A stretch of DNA of 64,000 nt from Pantoea sp. alder81 (GTDB lineage Bacteria; Pseudomonadota; Gammaproteobacteria; Enterobacterales; Enterobacteriaceae): contig NZ_JAIUDA010000002.1 in assembly GCF_020179835.1 (NCBI RefSeq), positions 62,001 through 126,000 of the forward strand. Direction: 5' to 3'. Position numbers and translations under genes: made by a program. A model generated the notes under the pieces. That model was given only the letters and a program-made list of their open reading frames with translations, did not search any database and was not told the DNA's origin. Positions 7,964 to 19,551 of this stretch are shown here, one piece after another. Position 1 is the first letter of the stretch. Each line of letters opens with the position of its first letter.

Positions 7964-9122
7964 CAAGTCCGCGGATCGGTTTCACGGAAGACCATGCGCG
8001 ACAAGATGGGCAATGCCAGTAAAGTGCATGCGCGGTAAATCCGCACTTCTGGCAGCGATAGCGCGGCTTGGTACGAATCTGTTCACCGACCATATCACGC
8101 AGCACCATCAGGCTCTCTTTAGCCCTACCGTCCTCGGCTTCGTGCAGGTGGAAGTCCATTAAGCGATGGAACACGCGCATGGTGGGATGGCGTTGCAACT
8201 GACGATTGATGTACAACTGCGCCGCTTCAGGCCCCTGCTGCTGCTCGAGGATATCAGAAAGGTACAGCTCAGCAGCCGCGCCGGTATTCTCTTCCACACA
8301 GCGCTGTAAAAACTGAGCCCAGTCTTCAGGCTGATTCAGACGCTGATAGCAGGTTTCGAGCATCGATAAGGTTTCGCTCACCAGCTCTTTATCTTGATCC
8401 AGCACGCGCTGCAGGCGAGCCGTTGCTTTGGCATACTCGCCCTGCTCCATAAAGATGCGGCCCATCATGATGGAAACGCGTGCGCTTTGATGATCGGCCG
8501 ATTCACCCTTCTTCAGCAAGCTCATGGCGCGATCGAGATCGTCACTGCTCAGTGCCTGAAGCGCGAGTTCGCAGTAGAAATGGGCAATTTCGCCCTTCTG
8601 CTTGTCTTTGCCGAGCTTAACCAACCTTTCCGCCACTTCGATGGCTTTGTGCCAGTCACTGGTTGCCTGATGTATTAGTAACAGCTGTTGCAACGCACCG
8701 ATGCGGAAGTCGGTTTCATCAATCAGCTGGCTAAACATGTCTTCGGCGCGGTCGTACAACCCGGCAGCCATGTAATCGCGTCCTAACTGCTGAATCGCCA
8801 GCAGCCGCTGTTCATAGCTCAGGGAAGCGCTTTCCATCAGGGATTGGTGAATACGGATGGCGCGATCAACTTCGCCGCGTGAACGGAACAGGTTGCCAAG
8901 CGTCAGGTGAGCTTCGACTGTGCCGCTGTCCTCCTTCAGCATATCCAGAAAGAGATCGACAGCTTTGTCCTGTTGATTGGAAAGCAGGAAGTTAACCCCG
9001 GCAACGTATTCACGTGACAGGCGATTAGCTTCCTGTTGCTTATCCTGATGGGCACTACGGCGGCCCATGTACCAGCCATATGCCGCAGCAACAGGAAGAA
9101 GCAAAAACAGCAATTCAAGCAT
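7953..9122 (-). CDS. lapB: LapB (YciM), LPS assembly/LpxC proteolysis regulator
   Basis: 389 residues, the E. coli length. An N-terminal membrane anchor (about 1-18) is followed by a series of TPR repeats and a C-terminal rubredoxin-like metal site with cysteines at 357, 360, 371 and 374. LapB works at the inner membrane with FtsH to control LpxC turnover and so LPS synthesis. It is 6 bases downstream of lapA, forming the lapAB operon. Confidence 0.97.
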   Translation of the reverse strand: MLELLFLLLPVAAAYGWYMGRRSAHQDKQQEANRLSREYVAGVNFLLSNQQDKAVDLFLDMLKEDSGTVEAHLTLGNLFRSRGEVDRAIRIHQSLMESASLSYEQRLLAIQQLGRDYMAAGLYDRAEDMFSQLIDETDFRIGALQQLLLIHQATSDWHKAIEVAERLVKLGKDKQKGEIAHFYCELALQALSSDDLDRAMSLLKKGESADHQSARVSIMMGRIFMEQGEYAKATARLQRVLDQDKELVSETLSMLETCYQRLNQPEDWAQFLQRCVEENTGAAAELYLSDILEQQQGPEAAQLYINRQLQRHPTMRVFHRLMDFHLHEAEDGRAKESLMVLRDMVGEQIRTKPRYRCQKCGFTAHALYWHCPSCRAWSSVKPIRGLDGQ

Positions 9123-9128
9123 CGAAAC

Positions 9129-9434
9129 TTAATCCCGACGACCAGCAGTAGAAGAATTTGTCACAGCCGTTGATTGTTCGTTCTGTGCCTGCATGCGTTT
9201 CAGCTTGCGCTGCGCATGGGCCAGAGAAACACGTATCCGCAACCAGAAAAGACCGCAAATTGCCCAACCGAGCAGGAATCCAGCGCCAAACAAGCTCGCC
9301 AGCAATGTGGAGATGCGGAATTCACCCTGCGCCAGCAGATAGTTAAAAGTGACGATTTGGTCGTTATGCGCTCCAAGCGTGACGGAGATGATAAAAATGA
9401 CCAAAACCACGAGAAAAATCAGCAAATATTTCAC
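9129..9434 (-). CDS. lapA: LapA (YciS), LPS assembly protein A
   Basis: 101-residue inner-membrane protein with two transmembrane segments (about 3-22 and 43-66), the conserved LGAHNDQIVTFNYLLAQGE between them, and a basic cytoplasmic coiled tail. It partners LapB in LPS quality control. First gene of the lapAB pair. Confidence 0.96.
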   Translation of the reverse strand: MKYLLIFLVVLVIFIISVTLGAHNDQIVTFNYLLAQGEFRISTLLASLFGAGFLLGWAICGLFWLRIRVSLAHAQRKLKRMQAQNEQSTAVTNSSTAGRRD

Positions 9435-9561
9435 AATGCGTCCTGTCGTGAGGTTATCCAGTAGAAGTATGCCAAAAAAGTGCCGCCGATGCTGCTTATC
9501 AGCACATCACTTAGCGCATTTTCCGTAAGCGCAATCAATCATATGGGGGCGCGCGCAGAAA

Positions 9562-10326
9562 TTACAATCCATCATCACGCTGCTCGATCTCCCGCTGCTC
9601 TTCGCGCGGCACCGTAAGCGGACCACAAAAACGTTGTGCCAGCCAGGTGGCAACCGTAACCAGCAGCCAGGAAATCAGGGTGGCGACCACCAAATCACGC
9701 GGCCAATGCATGCCCAGTAACAAACGACTGCCCATCACCATGGTGGCCCAGGCAAACAGCACGACTACGGTGACAATATGGCGCCGTGGCCACAGTAGGC
9801 CAATCACCAGCAGCGCCCAACTGGCAGCAAACATGGTATGTCCGGAAGGAAAGGCAAAGCCGGTTTCAAACGCCCAGTGGTTTTTCAGCCATTGCGGCAG
9901 CTGAGTGTCGTTAGCCACTAAAGTCGATACCAACTGGCTGCGCCCCTGACGGTTCTGCTGATAAAACTCCCCTTCATCAATACCGTAACTCTTCTCCAGC
10001 CAAACCACATAGGGCCGGGGTTCCTGCACCTGCTCTTTAATGAAAGATTTGGTGTACTGGCCGGCAAGAATAGCGCCGTTCATGAAGATGATCAGTAAAA
10101 TGGCGGGCTTAAGTCGGAAGCGTAAGCACCATAAAACCCAGGCACTGAGGATAAGGCTTGTCAATATGCCCCATGGGCTGGTGACGGTCTCGGTCATCCA
10201 AAAGAGTACCCGCAAAAATGCGCTACTCTCACCTGGCTGCCATTGCCAGCCAGAGAGCCAGACAGCGACCGGCATGATCAATAACAAAAGCATTCCCAGG
10301 GTGGTGCGCTGCGCAATTTTTAACAT
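9562..10326 (-). CDS. pgpB: phosphatidylglycerophosphatase B / undecaprenyl-PP phosphatase PgpB
   Basis: 254 residues, the E. coli length. A six-helix PAP2 membrane protein with all three phosphatase motifs: KEQVQEPRP, PSGH and SRLLLGMHWPRD. It dephosphorylates phosphatidylglycerophosphate and undecaprenyl diphosphate on the periplasmic side of the inner membrane. Monocistronic, divergent from ribA. Confidence 0.96.
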   Translation of the reverse strand: MLKIAQRTTLGMLLLLIMPVAVWLSGWQWQPGESSAFLRVLFWMTETVTSPWGILTSLILSAWVLWCLRFRLKPAILLIIFMNGAILAGQYTKSFIKEQVQEPRPYVVWLEKSYGIDEGEFYQQNRQGRSQLVSTLVANDTQLPQWLKNHWAFETGFAFPSGHTMFAASWALLVIGLLWPRRHIVTVVVLFAWATMVMGSRLLLGMHWPRDLVVATLISWLLVTVATWLAQRFCGPLTVPREEQREIEQRDDGL

Positions 10327-10555
10327 CCGTTTCCTTTTAGATCCGCTGGTATCAGCGTGGCTGGCATAACTTTAGCTGAAAAAAGAATAACATACCCGTT
10401 GCAGCTTAGATAATTGTGCTTTATCACTACAATAACTCTGACTGATTAACGGCCCGGGTACAGGTTGTGGCACAATATTGTCAGTTTTGTCGGGCCAATC
10501 GGGCCCGTGCGTTATCATGATGATAGCGCATCCTCTGAAGGTTCTGGAGAGTCAC

Positions 10556-11149
10556 ATGCAGCTTAAACGGGTAGCAGAAGCCAAACTGCCCACGCCATGG
10601 GGAGATTTCCTGATGGTTGGTTTTGAAGAACTGGCAACCGGCCAGGATCATGTCGCGCTGGTTTACGGTGATGTGAGTGACCATAATCCAGTGCTGGCAC
10701 GCGTTCACTCCGAGTGTCTAACCGGTGACGCACTGTTCAGCCTGCGCTGCGACTGTGGTTTTCAGCTCGAAGCGGCACTCACCGCTATCGCTGAAGAAGG
10801 TCGTGGCGTGCTGTTATATCACCGTCAGGAAGGCCGTAATATCGGTCTGCTAAACAAGATCCGCGCCTATGCCCTGCAGGACAAAGGGTACGATACGGTG
10901 GAAGCGAATCATCAATTGGGCTTTGCCGCTGATGAGCGTGATTTCACCCTGTGTGCGGATATGTTTAAACTGCTGGGCGTCAATGAAGTCCGCCTGCTGA
11001 CTAACAATCCTCGCAAAGTCGAGATTCTGAGCGAAGCGGGAATTAATATTGTTGAGCGCGTGCCGTTAGTGGTTGGACGCAACCCCAAAAATGCCCACTA
11101 CCTTGATACCAAGGCAGAAAAAATGGGCCATCTGCTGCCAAAAGCGTAA
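10556..11149 (+). CDS. ribA: GTP cyclohydrolase II RibA
   Basis: 197 residues. It opens the GTP ring in the first step of riboflavin synthesis. The zinc-binding cysteines lie in [11 protein letters not shown] and the nucleotide/catalytic segment is [17 protein letters not shown] 10556 was chosen over an upstream in-frame start because it gives the conserved [19 protein letters not shown]-terminus and has GGAG at 10546-10549. No FMN riboswitch was recognised upstream. Confidence 0.97.
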   Translation: MQLKRVAEAKLPTPWGDFLMVGFEELATGQDHVALVYGDVSDHNPVLARVHSECLTGDALFSLRCDCGFQLEAALTAIAEEGRGVLLYHRQEGRNIGLLNKIRAYALQDKGYDTVEANHQLGFAADERDFTLCADMFKLLGVNEVRLLTNNPRKVEILSEAGINIVERVPLVVGRNPKNAHYLDTKAEKMGHLLPKA

Positions 11150-11156
11150 AGCAGAC

Positions 11157-11190
11157 AGAAAAAAGCCGGGAAATCTCCCGGCTTTTTTTT
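11157..11190. terminator. bidirectional terminator, ribA/acnA
   Basis: Stem AGCCGGGA / TCCCGGCT with loop AATC, flanked by a run of A on the left and T on the right; it serves both convergent genes. The acnA stop overlaps its right edge. Confidence 0.92.
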
Positions 11191-13870
11191 AGTTCAGCAT
11201 ATTACGAATCACATAGTGCAATATGCCATCGTTCTGATAATAGGTCAGCTCATTACCGGTATCGATACGGCACCGCGTTGCCAGCGTCTCTTTTTTACCA
11301 TCGACGCGCGTCAGCGTGACATTGACTGTGCAACCTGGTTTCAGTTGGGAAAGGTTTTCAACATCAATAAACTCTTCCCCGGTTAATCCCAGCGTTTTAC
11401 GCGTGACGCCAGCGGGGAATTCCAGTGGCAGGATCCCCATCCCGATCAAGTTTGAACGATGTATACGCTCGAACGACTCTGAAATAACGACTCGCACACC
11501 TTGCAAACGCGGGCCCTTCGCTGCCCAGTCGCGGCTGGAACCTGAGCCGTACTCCTTCCCGGCGATGACTGCCAGCGGCACACCTTCGGCCTGATACTTC
11601 ATGGCCGCATCGTAAATCGCCAACTGTTCTTTGCTGGGGAAATGTTTGGTGTATCCCCCCTCCACACCCGGCACCATTTCATTACGAATACGGATGTTGG
11701 CAAAGGTGCCGCGCATCATGACTTCGTGGTTACCACGACGCGAGCCATAGGAGTTAAAATCGGTGCGCTCGACACCATGCGACAGCAAGTAGCGTCCAGC
11801 GGGACTTTCCGCTTTGATGCTGCCCGCTGGCGAGATATGGTCGGTGGTGACAGAGTCACCCAGCATCGCCAGAATGCGCGCGCCTTTAATATCCTGGACC
11901 GGCTCCGGTGTTTTACCCATGTCATCGAAGAACGGCGACAAGCGGATGTAAGTTGAGCCCTCATCCCAGTCATAAGTTGCGGCTTCACTGACTTTGATTT
12001 GTTGCCACTCAGGCGTACCGTCAAAGACCTCGGCATATTCCTTGTGGAACATATCGCTGGTCACTTTCTGCACCGCTGCGGCGATCTCCTCTGGAGATGG
12101 CCAGATATCCTGCAGGAAGACATCGTTACCCTGCCTGTCCTGCCCGATAGGCTCACTCTGCAGGTTTAATTTCATATTACCGGCCAGTGCATAAGCCACC
12201 ACCAACGGCGGCGATGCCAGCCAGTTCGTTTTCACTAGCGGATGGATACGTCCTTCGAAGTTTCGGTTACCCGATAACACCGCACCCACGGTTAGATCAC
12301 CTTCTTTAATGGCACTCTCGATTTCATCTGGCAATGGACCCGAGTTACCGATGCAGGTGGTACAGCCGTATCCCACCAGGTTGAAACCTAATTCATCCAG
12401 ATAAGGCGTGAGCTGAGCCACCGCGAGGTAATCAGACACCACTTTTGATCCCGGTGCCAGCGAGGCTTTCACCCAGGGTTTGCGCATCAAGCCACGCTCA
12501 ACGGCATTTTTCGCTAACAGGCCCGCCGCCATCAAGACGCTGGGGTTAGACGTATTGGTACAAGAGGTGATGGCTGAAATGACCACAGCACCGTCGTCCA
12601 GCTGATAGCTGTCTCCGGTCTCGCTGTCGCGATAAGTGACGGTCTTGTGCGCTTTCTGTGCATGATTGACTTCGAGTTCGTTGCTGGCATCAAAGGCTGC
12701 TGGCACATCCCCCAGCGAGACGCGATCCTGCGGACGTTTGGGACCAGCAAGGCTGGATTCAACTTCAGCCATATCCAGCGCCAGTGAACTGGTAAAGCGG
12801 GGTTCATCACCCGGATTACGCCACATCCCTTGTTGCTTCGCATAAGCTTCCACTAATTCGACTTGTTCAGCATCGCGCCCGGTCAGCGTCATGTAGCTCA
12901 GCGTGATCTCATCGATAGGGAAGAAACCGCAGGTGGCACCATATTCCGGCGCCATATTAGCGATAGTCGCGCGGTCTGCTAAGGGGAGATCGGCGAGGCC
13001 ATCACCGTAGAATTCGACGAATTTACCTACCACACCGTGCTTACGCAGCATTTGCGTCACGGTTAACACCAAATCGGTCGCGGTGATGCCGGGGCTTAGT
13101 TTTCCAGTGAGTTTGAAACCGACAACGTCAGGGATCAGCATAGATACTGGCTGCCCTAACATGGCTGCTTCGGCTTCAATACCACCGACACCCCAGCCTA
13201 ATACGCCGAGCGCGTTGATCATCGTGGTGTGAGAATCCGTACCCACTAAGGTGTCGGGGTAAGCGACTTCCTTACCCTCCTGCGTTTCATGCCAGACGGA
13301 TTTTCCCAAATACTCCAGGTTGACCTGATGGCAGATACCGGTGCCTGGTGGCACCACGCGAAAACGGTTGAAAGCTTTTTGCCCCCAGCGCAGGAAGACG
13401 TAACGTTCGTGGTTACGCTCCATCTCCAGACGCACGTTTTCTTCGAAAGCGTCCTCATCACCAAAATGGTCAACGGTCACCGAGTGGTCTATCACGAGAT
13501 CGACCGGCGATAAGGGATTAACTTTGGCTACATCGCCGCCGAGGCGATTAACCGCTTCGCGCATCGCCGCCAAATCTACCACCGCTGGCACGCCGGTGAA
13601 GTCCTGCATCAATACGCGCGCAGGTCGATAAGCAATTTCCCGATCGGCGTGGGCATCTTTCAGCCAGCCAACTAACGCCTGAATGTCTTCAGCTGTCACT
13701 GAATCCTCATCCTGCCAACGCAGCAGATTTTCCAGCAACACCTTCATTGATTTGGGTAAGCGATCGATATTGCCCAGTTGCTGGGCGGCTTTAGGCAGGC
13801 TGTAGTAATGATATTTTTTTGCCCGAACGTCCAGCGTATCCTGACTTTGCTCCCGTAACGTTAACGACAT
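11189..13870 (-). CDS. acnA: aconitate hydratase A (AcnA)
   Basis: 893 residues. It interconverts citrate and isocitrate in the TCA cycle with a [4Fe-4S] cluster, whose cysteine motifs are [12 protein letters not shown] and [11 protein letters not shown]. The C-terminal swivel domain carries [13 protein letters not shown] and [15 protein letters not shown] 13870 was preferred over an in-frame start 15 codons upstream because a strong AAAGGAGG precedes it and it matches the E. coli N-terminus. Confidence 0.97.
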   Translation of the reverse strand: MSLTLREQSQDTLDVRAKKYHYYSLPKAAQQLGNIDRLPKSMKVLLENLLRWQDEDSVTAEDIQALVGWLKDAHADREIAYRPARVLMQDFTGVPAVVDLAAMREAVNRLGGDVAKVNPLSPVDLVIDHSVTVDHFGDEDAFEENVRLEMERNHERYVFLRWGQKAFNRFRVVPPGTGICHQVNLEYLGKSVWHETQEGKEVAYPDTLVGTDSHTTMINALGVLGWGVGGIEAEAAMLGQPVSMLIPDVVGFKLTGKLSPGITATDLVLTVTQMLRKHGVVGKFVEFYGDGLADLPLADRATIANMAPEYGATCGFFPIDEITLSYMTLTGRDAEQVELVEAYAKQQGMWRNPGDEPRFTSSLALDMAEVESSLAGPKRPQDRVSLGDVPAAFDASNELEVNHAQKAHKTVTYRDSETGDSYQLDDGAVVISAITSCTNTSNPSVLMAAGLLAKNAVERGLMRKPWVKASLAPGSKVVSDYLAVAQLTPYLDELGFNLVGYGCTTCIGNSGPLPDEIESAIKEGDLTVGAVLSGNRNFEGRIHPLVKTNWLASPPLVVAYALAGNMKLNLQSEPIGQDRQGNDVFLQDIWPSPEEIAAAVQKVTSDMFHKEYAEVFDGTPEWQQIKVSEAATYDWDEGSTYIRLSPFFDDMGKTPEPVQDIKGARILAMLGDSVTTDHISPAGSIKAESPAGRYLLSHGVERTDFNSYGSRRGNHEVMMRGTFANIRIRNEMVPGVEGGYTKHFPSKEQLAIYDAAMKYQAEGVPLAVIAGKEYGSGSSRDWAAKGPRLQGVRVVISESFERIHRSNLIGMGILPLEFPAGVTRKTLGLTGEEFIDVENLSQLKPGCTVNVTLTRVDGKKETLATRCRIDTGNELTYYQNDGILHYVIRNMLN

Positions 13871-13991
13871 AACTCCTCCTTTAATGAGCCTCTCTTTAAA
13901 CCTCAATAACCGCAAGGTTTAGCTTAAAGATAGACCACATTTTCGTTAACGATTTGATAACAACACGAAATGACACATAAAGGCACAAACA

Positions 13992-14019
13992 AAAATGCCC
14001 CGACGTTTGTCAGGGCATT
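13992..14019 (-). terminator. terminator after 27-residue gene
   Basis: On the minus strand, stem AATGCCCTGAC / GTCGGGGCATT (one mismatch), then TTTTTGTTTG. Confidence 0.75.
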
Positions 14020-14050
14020 AATAAAAGTCAGTACAATTTGAGTTATTGGA

Positions 14051-14134
14051 TTACATCATAGCCCACACGGCCGTAGCCCAAAATGCAATGGAAAAGGCAT
14101 AAACGCTAAACCATGAAAAAGTCGTTGTATTCAT
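14051..14134 (-). CDS. 27-residue predicted membrane protein (YmiC-like by position)
   Basis: Very small gene. ATG 14134 is preceded by GGGAGGGAG at a 7-base spacing and the gene is followed by an intrinsic terminator. The product (MNTTTFSWFSVYAFS...ATAVWAMM) is one hydrophobic helix rich in Phe, Trp and Ala. E. coli has the single-helix small protein YmiC in this neighbourhood; similarity is limited to composition and position. Function unknown. Confidence 0.7.
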   Translation of the reverse strand: MNTTTFSWFSVYAFSIAFWATAVWAMM

Positions 14135-14306
14135 TGAGTCACTCCCTCCCAGATTTCGGGCAAAAAAAGTCCACCGTCTTCAGCTTTGTACTGATGACAC
14201 CGTTTTTTTAATGCTGAGTGTTAAAGGACGGGCTTTTAAAATGCCCACCGGATAATCCGGTAAAGAGAGGTATAAATTCTATATATAGAACAGAACGCAG
14301 ACAGCG

Positions 14307-14486
14307 TTATTTCGACTTCGGATCCATGAAAGATTCGATAAAGTTGCGCTGGTTTTCACTCAGTTCCCATGACGCAGGAATCGCCACAGGCTGTTCAGCG
14401 CTCTTGACTTCTTTCGCTTTGCACGTAGACGTGTTCGGCTGACGCGCAGAAACCGGAGACTTACGGCTGAGTGTATTTGCCCACAT
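14307..14486 (-). CDS. 59-residue protein downstream of ymiA (YciX-like by position)
   Basis: Small gene starting three bases after the ymiA stop (TTAAGCCATG on the minus strand), so coupled to it. The product has a Ser/Lys-rich, soluble N-terminal half and a C-terminal motif WELSENQRNFIESFMDP. No signal peptide or membrane segment is seen. E. coli has yciX after ymiA; equivalence here rests on position only. Function unknown. Confidence 0.7.
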   Translation of the reverse strand: MWANTLSRKSPVSARQPNTSTCKAKEVKSAEQPVAIPASWELSENQRNFIESFMDPKSK

Positions 14487-14489
14487 GGC

Positions 14490-14648
14490 TTAACCCCACA
14501 TACGCCAGATCATCAATGCCACCACTACCCAGAACAGAGCTGAAGCAGCGAAGACGGTCAACCAAGCCTTGCGACGCACGTTACCAGAGCGCTCAACCTT
14601 GGCGGTTTTAGTACGGAAATCTTGTTGAACAGTCAGTCTAGTATTCAT
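14490..14648 (-). CDS. ymiA: small membrane protein YmiA
   Basis: 52 residues. A basic N-terminal half is followed by one membrane helix with the E. coli YmiA signature (KAWLTVFAASALFWVVVAL, ending IWRMWG). Function unknown in any species as far as I know. First gene of a small-protein cluster between cysB and acnA, the same place as in E. coli. The ribosome-binding site is weak, and a Fur-like sequence overlaps the leader. Confidence 0.85.
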   Translation of the reverse strand: MNTRLTVQQDFRTKTAKVERSGNVRRKAWLTVFAASALFWVVVALMIWRMWG

Positions 14649-15140
14649 AGTTTTTGATAATCACTCTCAATAAAACGATTGTTGATAACGATTAAGATTT
14701 AGGACGAATCCTAAACTTGTTAAGTCCGAAAATCCAGTTATTTTTATTGAGTACAACGATTAACGCTATTTATCAAAACCCAAAAGATTGATGAGATAAA
14801 TTTAATTACTGATCAAACTATTTATCTAATACAAACATTGTAAATTTGGGTTAAAACAAATTTAGTACCATTCTAAATTTGAGTTTAATTTAAAGAGCCT
14901 GACTAAAAGGCCTTTCTCATCAGTTGATAACTGGAGTATGGGAATATTCCTGGTGGTCCGCAAAGCAGCAGCGTAAATTTTGTGTACTGTTTCTCATTTA
15001 AGATATAACAATGAAAAAACATGTGATCGATGTTTCATTTACAAAAAAATAATGAAAATTTTTGAGATTCTTGTGGCGCTAACGAGGAGGGATTCACAAG
15101 ATGCCCACTGGACACCTTGCGAAAATAATGAGTTAGGGGA
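14649..15140. other. AT-rich intergenic region between cysB and ymiA
   Basis: 492 bases without a convincing gene. It holds a Fur-like sequence at 14655-14669, a 7-bp inverted repeat TTTAGGA-CGAA-TCCTAAA at 14698-14715, and long A/T-rich stretches. No clear terminator follows cysB. The small-gene promoter is presumably here. Confidence 0.6.
14655..14669. promoter_or_regulatory. weak Fur-box-like sequence upstream of ymiA
   Basis: TGATAAT-C-ACTCTCA matches 12 of 14 positions of the 7-1-7 Fur pattern TGATAATnATTATCA. It lies only 7 bases from the ymiA start. Confidence 0.3.
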
Positions 15141-16199
<1,059 letters not shown>

Positions 16200-16274
16200 T
16201 CAGCGAAACGAAAAATGCTATAACCACTATATCAGTTAAAGGAAGAATGTAGAACGATTAGCTATAAGGATGGT

Positions 16275-16299
16275 GAAAAGGCCAGCAGATGCTGGCCTT
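16275..16299 (-). terminator. topA terminator
   Basis: On the minus strand, stem AAGGCCAGC / GCTGGCCTT with a 4-base loop, then TTTTCACC. Confidence 0.75.
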
Positions 16300-16307
16300 G
16301 AGGGGAA

Positions 16308-18905
16308 TTACTTTTTCGCTTCCTGCCACTTACCGTCAATGTAGAACATCGACCAGCCTGTCGCTTTACCCTCTTTTTCAGAGGAGACGTACTGTTGCTT
16401 GGTTTTACGGCTAAAACGTACCAACGTTTTGTTGCCTTCCGGATCGGCAGCAGGCGCTTCCGCCAGGTACTTCAGCTTTTCAGGGAGACGATCGGCAAAG
16501 CGTTGCAACTCTTCCACCAGCGGCGCACGTGTTTCGCGCGATTTAGGGAAGGTGTTTGCTGCAAGGAAGACGCCCGCCGCACCATCACGCAGTACGAAGT
16601 AAGCATCCGATTTTTCACACGCCAGTTCTGGCAGTGGAACCGGATCCTCTTTTGGTGGCGCAACGTCACCATTTCGCAGAATCTTACGCGTATTTTTGCA
16701 CTCATCGTTGGTACAAGCCATGTACTTACCAAAACGCCCCATTTTCAGGTGCATTTCAGAACCACACTTCTCGCACTCCACGACAGGACCGTCATAGCCC
16801 TTGATGCGGAATTCACCCTGCTCGATTTCGTAACCATCACATTCCGGGTTGTTCCCGCAGACGTGCAGCTTACGCTGGTTATCGATCAGATAGCTGTCCA
16901 TTGCCGTGCCGCATTTCTGGCAACGGCGACGGGCGCGCAACGCATTGGTTTCAGCATCATCGCCTTCCAGAATGTTGAGCACTTCGTTTTCCGGGATCAG
17001 ATTGATGGTTTGCTTGCAGCGCTCTTTCGGCGGCAATGCATAACCAGAACAACCCAGGAATACGCCGGTACTGGCGGTGCGGATACCCATTTGGCGGCTA
17101 CAGGTCGGGCAGTCAATCGAGGTCAGCACCATCTGGTTCGGCTGCATGCCGCCCTCTTCCGGATCTTTCTCAGCCTGGCCTAACTGCTGGCTGAAATCGC
17201 TGAAGAAGGAATCCAGTACCGCTTTCCACTGCGCCTCATTATTAGCAACCTGGTCAAGGCTGTCTTCCATGCGCGCGGTGAAGTCATAGTTCATCAGCTC
17301 ACGGAAATTCTGTTCCAGACGATCGGTGACGATTTCACCCATCTTCTCAGCGTAGAAACGGCGGTTTTCCACTCGCACGTAACCGCGATCCTGGATGGTG
17401 GAAATAATCGAAGCATAGGTCGATGGACGACCAATGCCACGTTTTTCCAGCTCACGGACCAGTGAAGCTTCGCTGAAGCGGGCTGGCGGCTTGGTGAAGT
17501 GCTGGCTTGGCAACAGCTCTTTCAGATCAAGCATATCGCCGACATTGACCGGTGGCAGCGTCAAGTCTTCATCGTTTTTACGCAGGGCTGGCATCACTTT
17601 AGTCCAACCATCGAAACGCAACGTACGGCCTTTCGCCTTCAGTTTGAAGTCTGCTGCACCGACCGTCAGGGTGGTGGAATCATACTGCGCTGGCACCATC
17701 TGACAGGCCACAAACTGACGCCAGATAAGCTGGTACAGTTTCTGCGCATCAGCTTCCATATCTTTCAGCGATTCTGCCTGAATGTTGACATCCGAAGGAC
17801 GGATCGCTTCGTGCGCTTCCTGGGAATTCTCTTTATTGGCGTAAGTGATCGGTGATTCTGGCAAATACTTCTTACCAAAACTCGTCTCGACAAAGCCGCG
17901 CGCCATCGCCACCGCATCCTGACTCAGGTTGGTGGAGTCAGTACGCATATAAGTGATGTGACCCGCTTCATAAAGACGTTGCGCCATCATCATGGTTTTC
18001 TTCACGCCAAAACCGAGACGTGTACTCGCCGCTTGCTGCAGCGTCGAGGTAATAAAAGGCGCAGAAGGTTTGCTGCTGGTCGGTTTGTCTTCACGATCCA
18101 GCACTTCGTAACGCGCTTTTTCCAGCACGGATACCGCAGCATGAGTTTGCTCGCGATTAACCGGACGGAAGGCTTTATCGCCCTGATGCGTAACCTGCAT
18201 CGCCAGCGCGTCGCCTTTCGGGGTAGAGAAATCCGCGTCGATTTCCCAGTACTCTTCCGGCACGAACGCTTTGATTTCGTGCTCGCGCTCGACCACCAGA
18301 CGGACAGCTACAGACTGAACACGACCGGCCGATAAACCACGGGCAATTTTCTTCCACAGCAGCGGGGAAACCATGTAACCCACAACGCGGTCCATAAAGC
18401 GACGCGCCTGCTGTGCGTTGACACGTTCAATATTCAGTTCGCCCGGCTTGTCAAACGCCTGACGAATCGCATTTTTGGTGATTTCGTTGAACACCACGCG
18501 GCTAAAACGCTTGTCATCGCCACCGATCACTTCCCGCAGGTGCCAGGCAATGGCTTCCCCTTCGCGGTCAAGGTCCGTTGCGAGATAGATGTGGTCGGCG
18601 TCTGCGGCGAGGCTTTTCAGTTCGGCAACGACTTTCTCTTTGCCCGGCAGAATCTGATAGTCCGCTTCCCAGCCATGCCACGGGTCGACACCCATGCGAC
18701 TGACCAGAGCGGCCTTCTCATCTTTCTTAACCTTCTTTCCTGTTTTCGCCTTTTCCCCGTCGGCACTTTTACGGGCAGTTGAACCGCTGGTCGGCAAATC
18801 ACGGATATGACCGACACTGGATTTCACCACGTAGTCATTACCGAGGTATTTATTGATTGTTTTGGCCTTTGCCGGGGACTCAACGATTACGAGTGCTTTA
18901 CCCAT
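16308..18905 (-). CDS. topA: DNA topoisomerase I (TopA)
   Basis: 865 residues, the same as E. coli. It relaxes negative supercoils by single-strand passage. An N-terminal Toprim domain (starts [17 protein letters not shown], acidic DLDREGEA) is followed by the type IA core with the catalytic tyrosine in [12 protein letters not shown], then C-terminal zinc ribbons (CPTC, CQKC, CEKC modules). Present here together with TopB (topoisomerase III) at the right end of the window. Confidence 0.98.
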   Translation of the reverse strand: MGKALVIVESPAKAKTINKYLGNDYVVKSSVGHIRDLPTSGSTARKSADGEKAKTGKKVKKDEKAALVSRMGVDPWHGWEADYQILPGKEKVVAELKSLAADADHIYLATDLDREGEAIAWHLREVIGGDDKRFSRVVFNEITKNAIRQAFDKPGELNIERVNAQQARRFMDRVVGYMVSPLLWKKIARGLSAGRVQSVAVRLVVEREHEIKAFVPEEYWEIDADFSTPKGDALAMQVTHQGDKAFRPVNREQTHAAVSVLEKARYEVLDREDKPTSSKPSAPFITSTLQQAASTRLGFGVKKTMMMAQRLYEAGHITYMRTDSTNLSQDAVAMARGFVETSFGKKYLPESPITYANKENSQEAHEAIRPSDVNIQAESLKDMEADAQKLYQLIWRQFVACQMVPAQYDSTTLTVGAADFKLKAKGRTLRFDGWTKVMPALRKNDEDLTLPPVNVGDMLDLKELLPSQHFTKPPARFSEASLVRELEKRGIGRPSTYASIISTIQDRGYVRVENRRFYAEKMGEIVTDRLEQNFRELMNYDFTARMEDSLDQVANNEAQWKAVLDSFFSDFSQQLGQAEKDPEEGGMQPNQMVLTSIDCPTCSRQMGIRTASTGVFLGCSGYALPPKERCKQTINLIPENEVLNILEGDDAETNALRARRRCQKCGTAMDSYLIDNQRKLHVCGNNPECDGYEIEQGEFRIKGYDGPVVECEKCGSEMHLKMGRFGKYMACTNDECKNTRKILRNGDVAPPKEDPVPLPELACEKSDAYFVLRDGAAGVFLAANTFPKSRETRAPLVEELQRFADRLPEKLKYLAEAPAADPEGNKTLVRFSRKTKQQYVSSEKEGKATGWSMFYIDGKWQEAKK

Positions 18906-19275
18906 ATGTACCTTTACCTAATTGAAACGTCCTGATAAACGGGAGAGGATTCGATGCCCCAAAACCCAACGGGTTCAATATTGCTGCCAGCTTTTCACTT
19001 TTCAAGGCAGCGGGGATAATCTCAGGTCAGATTGCATCGACTTATGCAACTTTATGATTAGAAGCGGGTTTTCCATCTGACGGCATCACACATCCGGGTG
19101 TGATCTCCCTGAAAGCTGAATCGCCCACACTCTACCTGATAAAATCCGTTACGCAACTTAATTAGCATTCTGATTAATTTTGCGCCAGTTTTGCTGGCAG
19201 GCGTTGATTTGATGAACAGCGCAACTCGCTAGTAATATAGAAGGAGAACGATTGCTGTCAAAAAAGAGGTGAACA
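18906..19275. other. topA/yciN divergent intergenic region
   Basis: 370 bases with the divergent topA and yciN promoters. A 7-bp inverted repeat ATCACAC-N6-GTGTGAT lies at 19085-19104, possibly an operator. No gene was seen. Confidence 0.6.
19209..19238 (+). promoter_or_regulatory. candidate sigma-70 promoter for yciN
   Basis: TTGATG at 19209-19214 and TAATAT at 19233-19238 with an 18-base spacer, about 38 bases before the yciN start. Confidence 0.4.
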
Positions 19276-19524
19276 ATGTCAGTAAAAACGGAATCCATTT
19301 CACGCCAGGCGTTGCTGGAAATAGCCAATCAAATGATCAAACAGCACGACGATTATTTAGCCGGGATGGAAGTGAATGACGTGATTCAGCAGGGCGAGGT
19401 ATTGGTGTTCCGTGGACCCTGGTTCTTAGATGAAGAAGGCCTGCCGAGCGCAAAAACCACCGCTGTGTTTAACGTGTTTAAATTCCTTGCCGTTGAGCTC
19501 TCCTCTCGTTATCACCTGGCATAG
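19276..19524 (+). CDS. yciN: YciN, conserved small protein
   Basis: 82-residue soluble protein, close to E. coli YciN (83 residues), with the conserved GEVLVFRGPWFLDEEGLPSA segment and an acidic composition. Function unknown. Convergent with sohB across a hairpin, divergent from topA, as in E. coli. Confidence 0.93.
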   Translation: MSVKTESISRQALLEIANQMIKQHDDYLAGMEVNDVIQQGEVLVFRGPWFLDEEGLPSAKTTAVFNVFKFLAVELSSRYHLA

Positions 19525-19548
19525 AAAAAGCCCGGCATTTGCCGGGCT
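19525..19548 (-). terminator. sohB terminator, shared with yciN end
   Basis: Stem AGCCCGGCA / TGCCGGGCT; on the minus strand it is followed by TTTTTC, a good intrinsic terminator for sohB. The T-tract is poor on the plus strand. Confidence 0.8.
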
Positions 19549-19551
19549 CGC

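Noticed and set aside
10400..10555. FMN riboswitch upstream of ribA
   Set aside because: No conserved RFN helices or sequence blocks are visible; E. coli ribA has none either.
15101..15136. 11-codon open frame (MPTGHLAKIMS) after a strong GAGGAGGG sequence
   Set aside because: Good SD-like sequence and spacing, but very short, on the strand opposite cysB and ymiA, with no promoter, terminator or known relative; kept only as a curiosity.
16395..17183. 262-codon open frame antisense to topA
   Set aside because: Shadow of the GC-rich topA coding strand; no SD and no family features.
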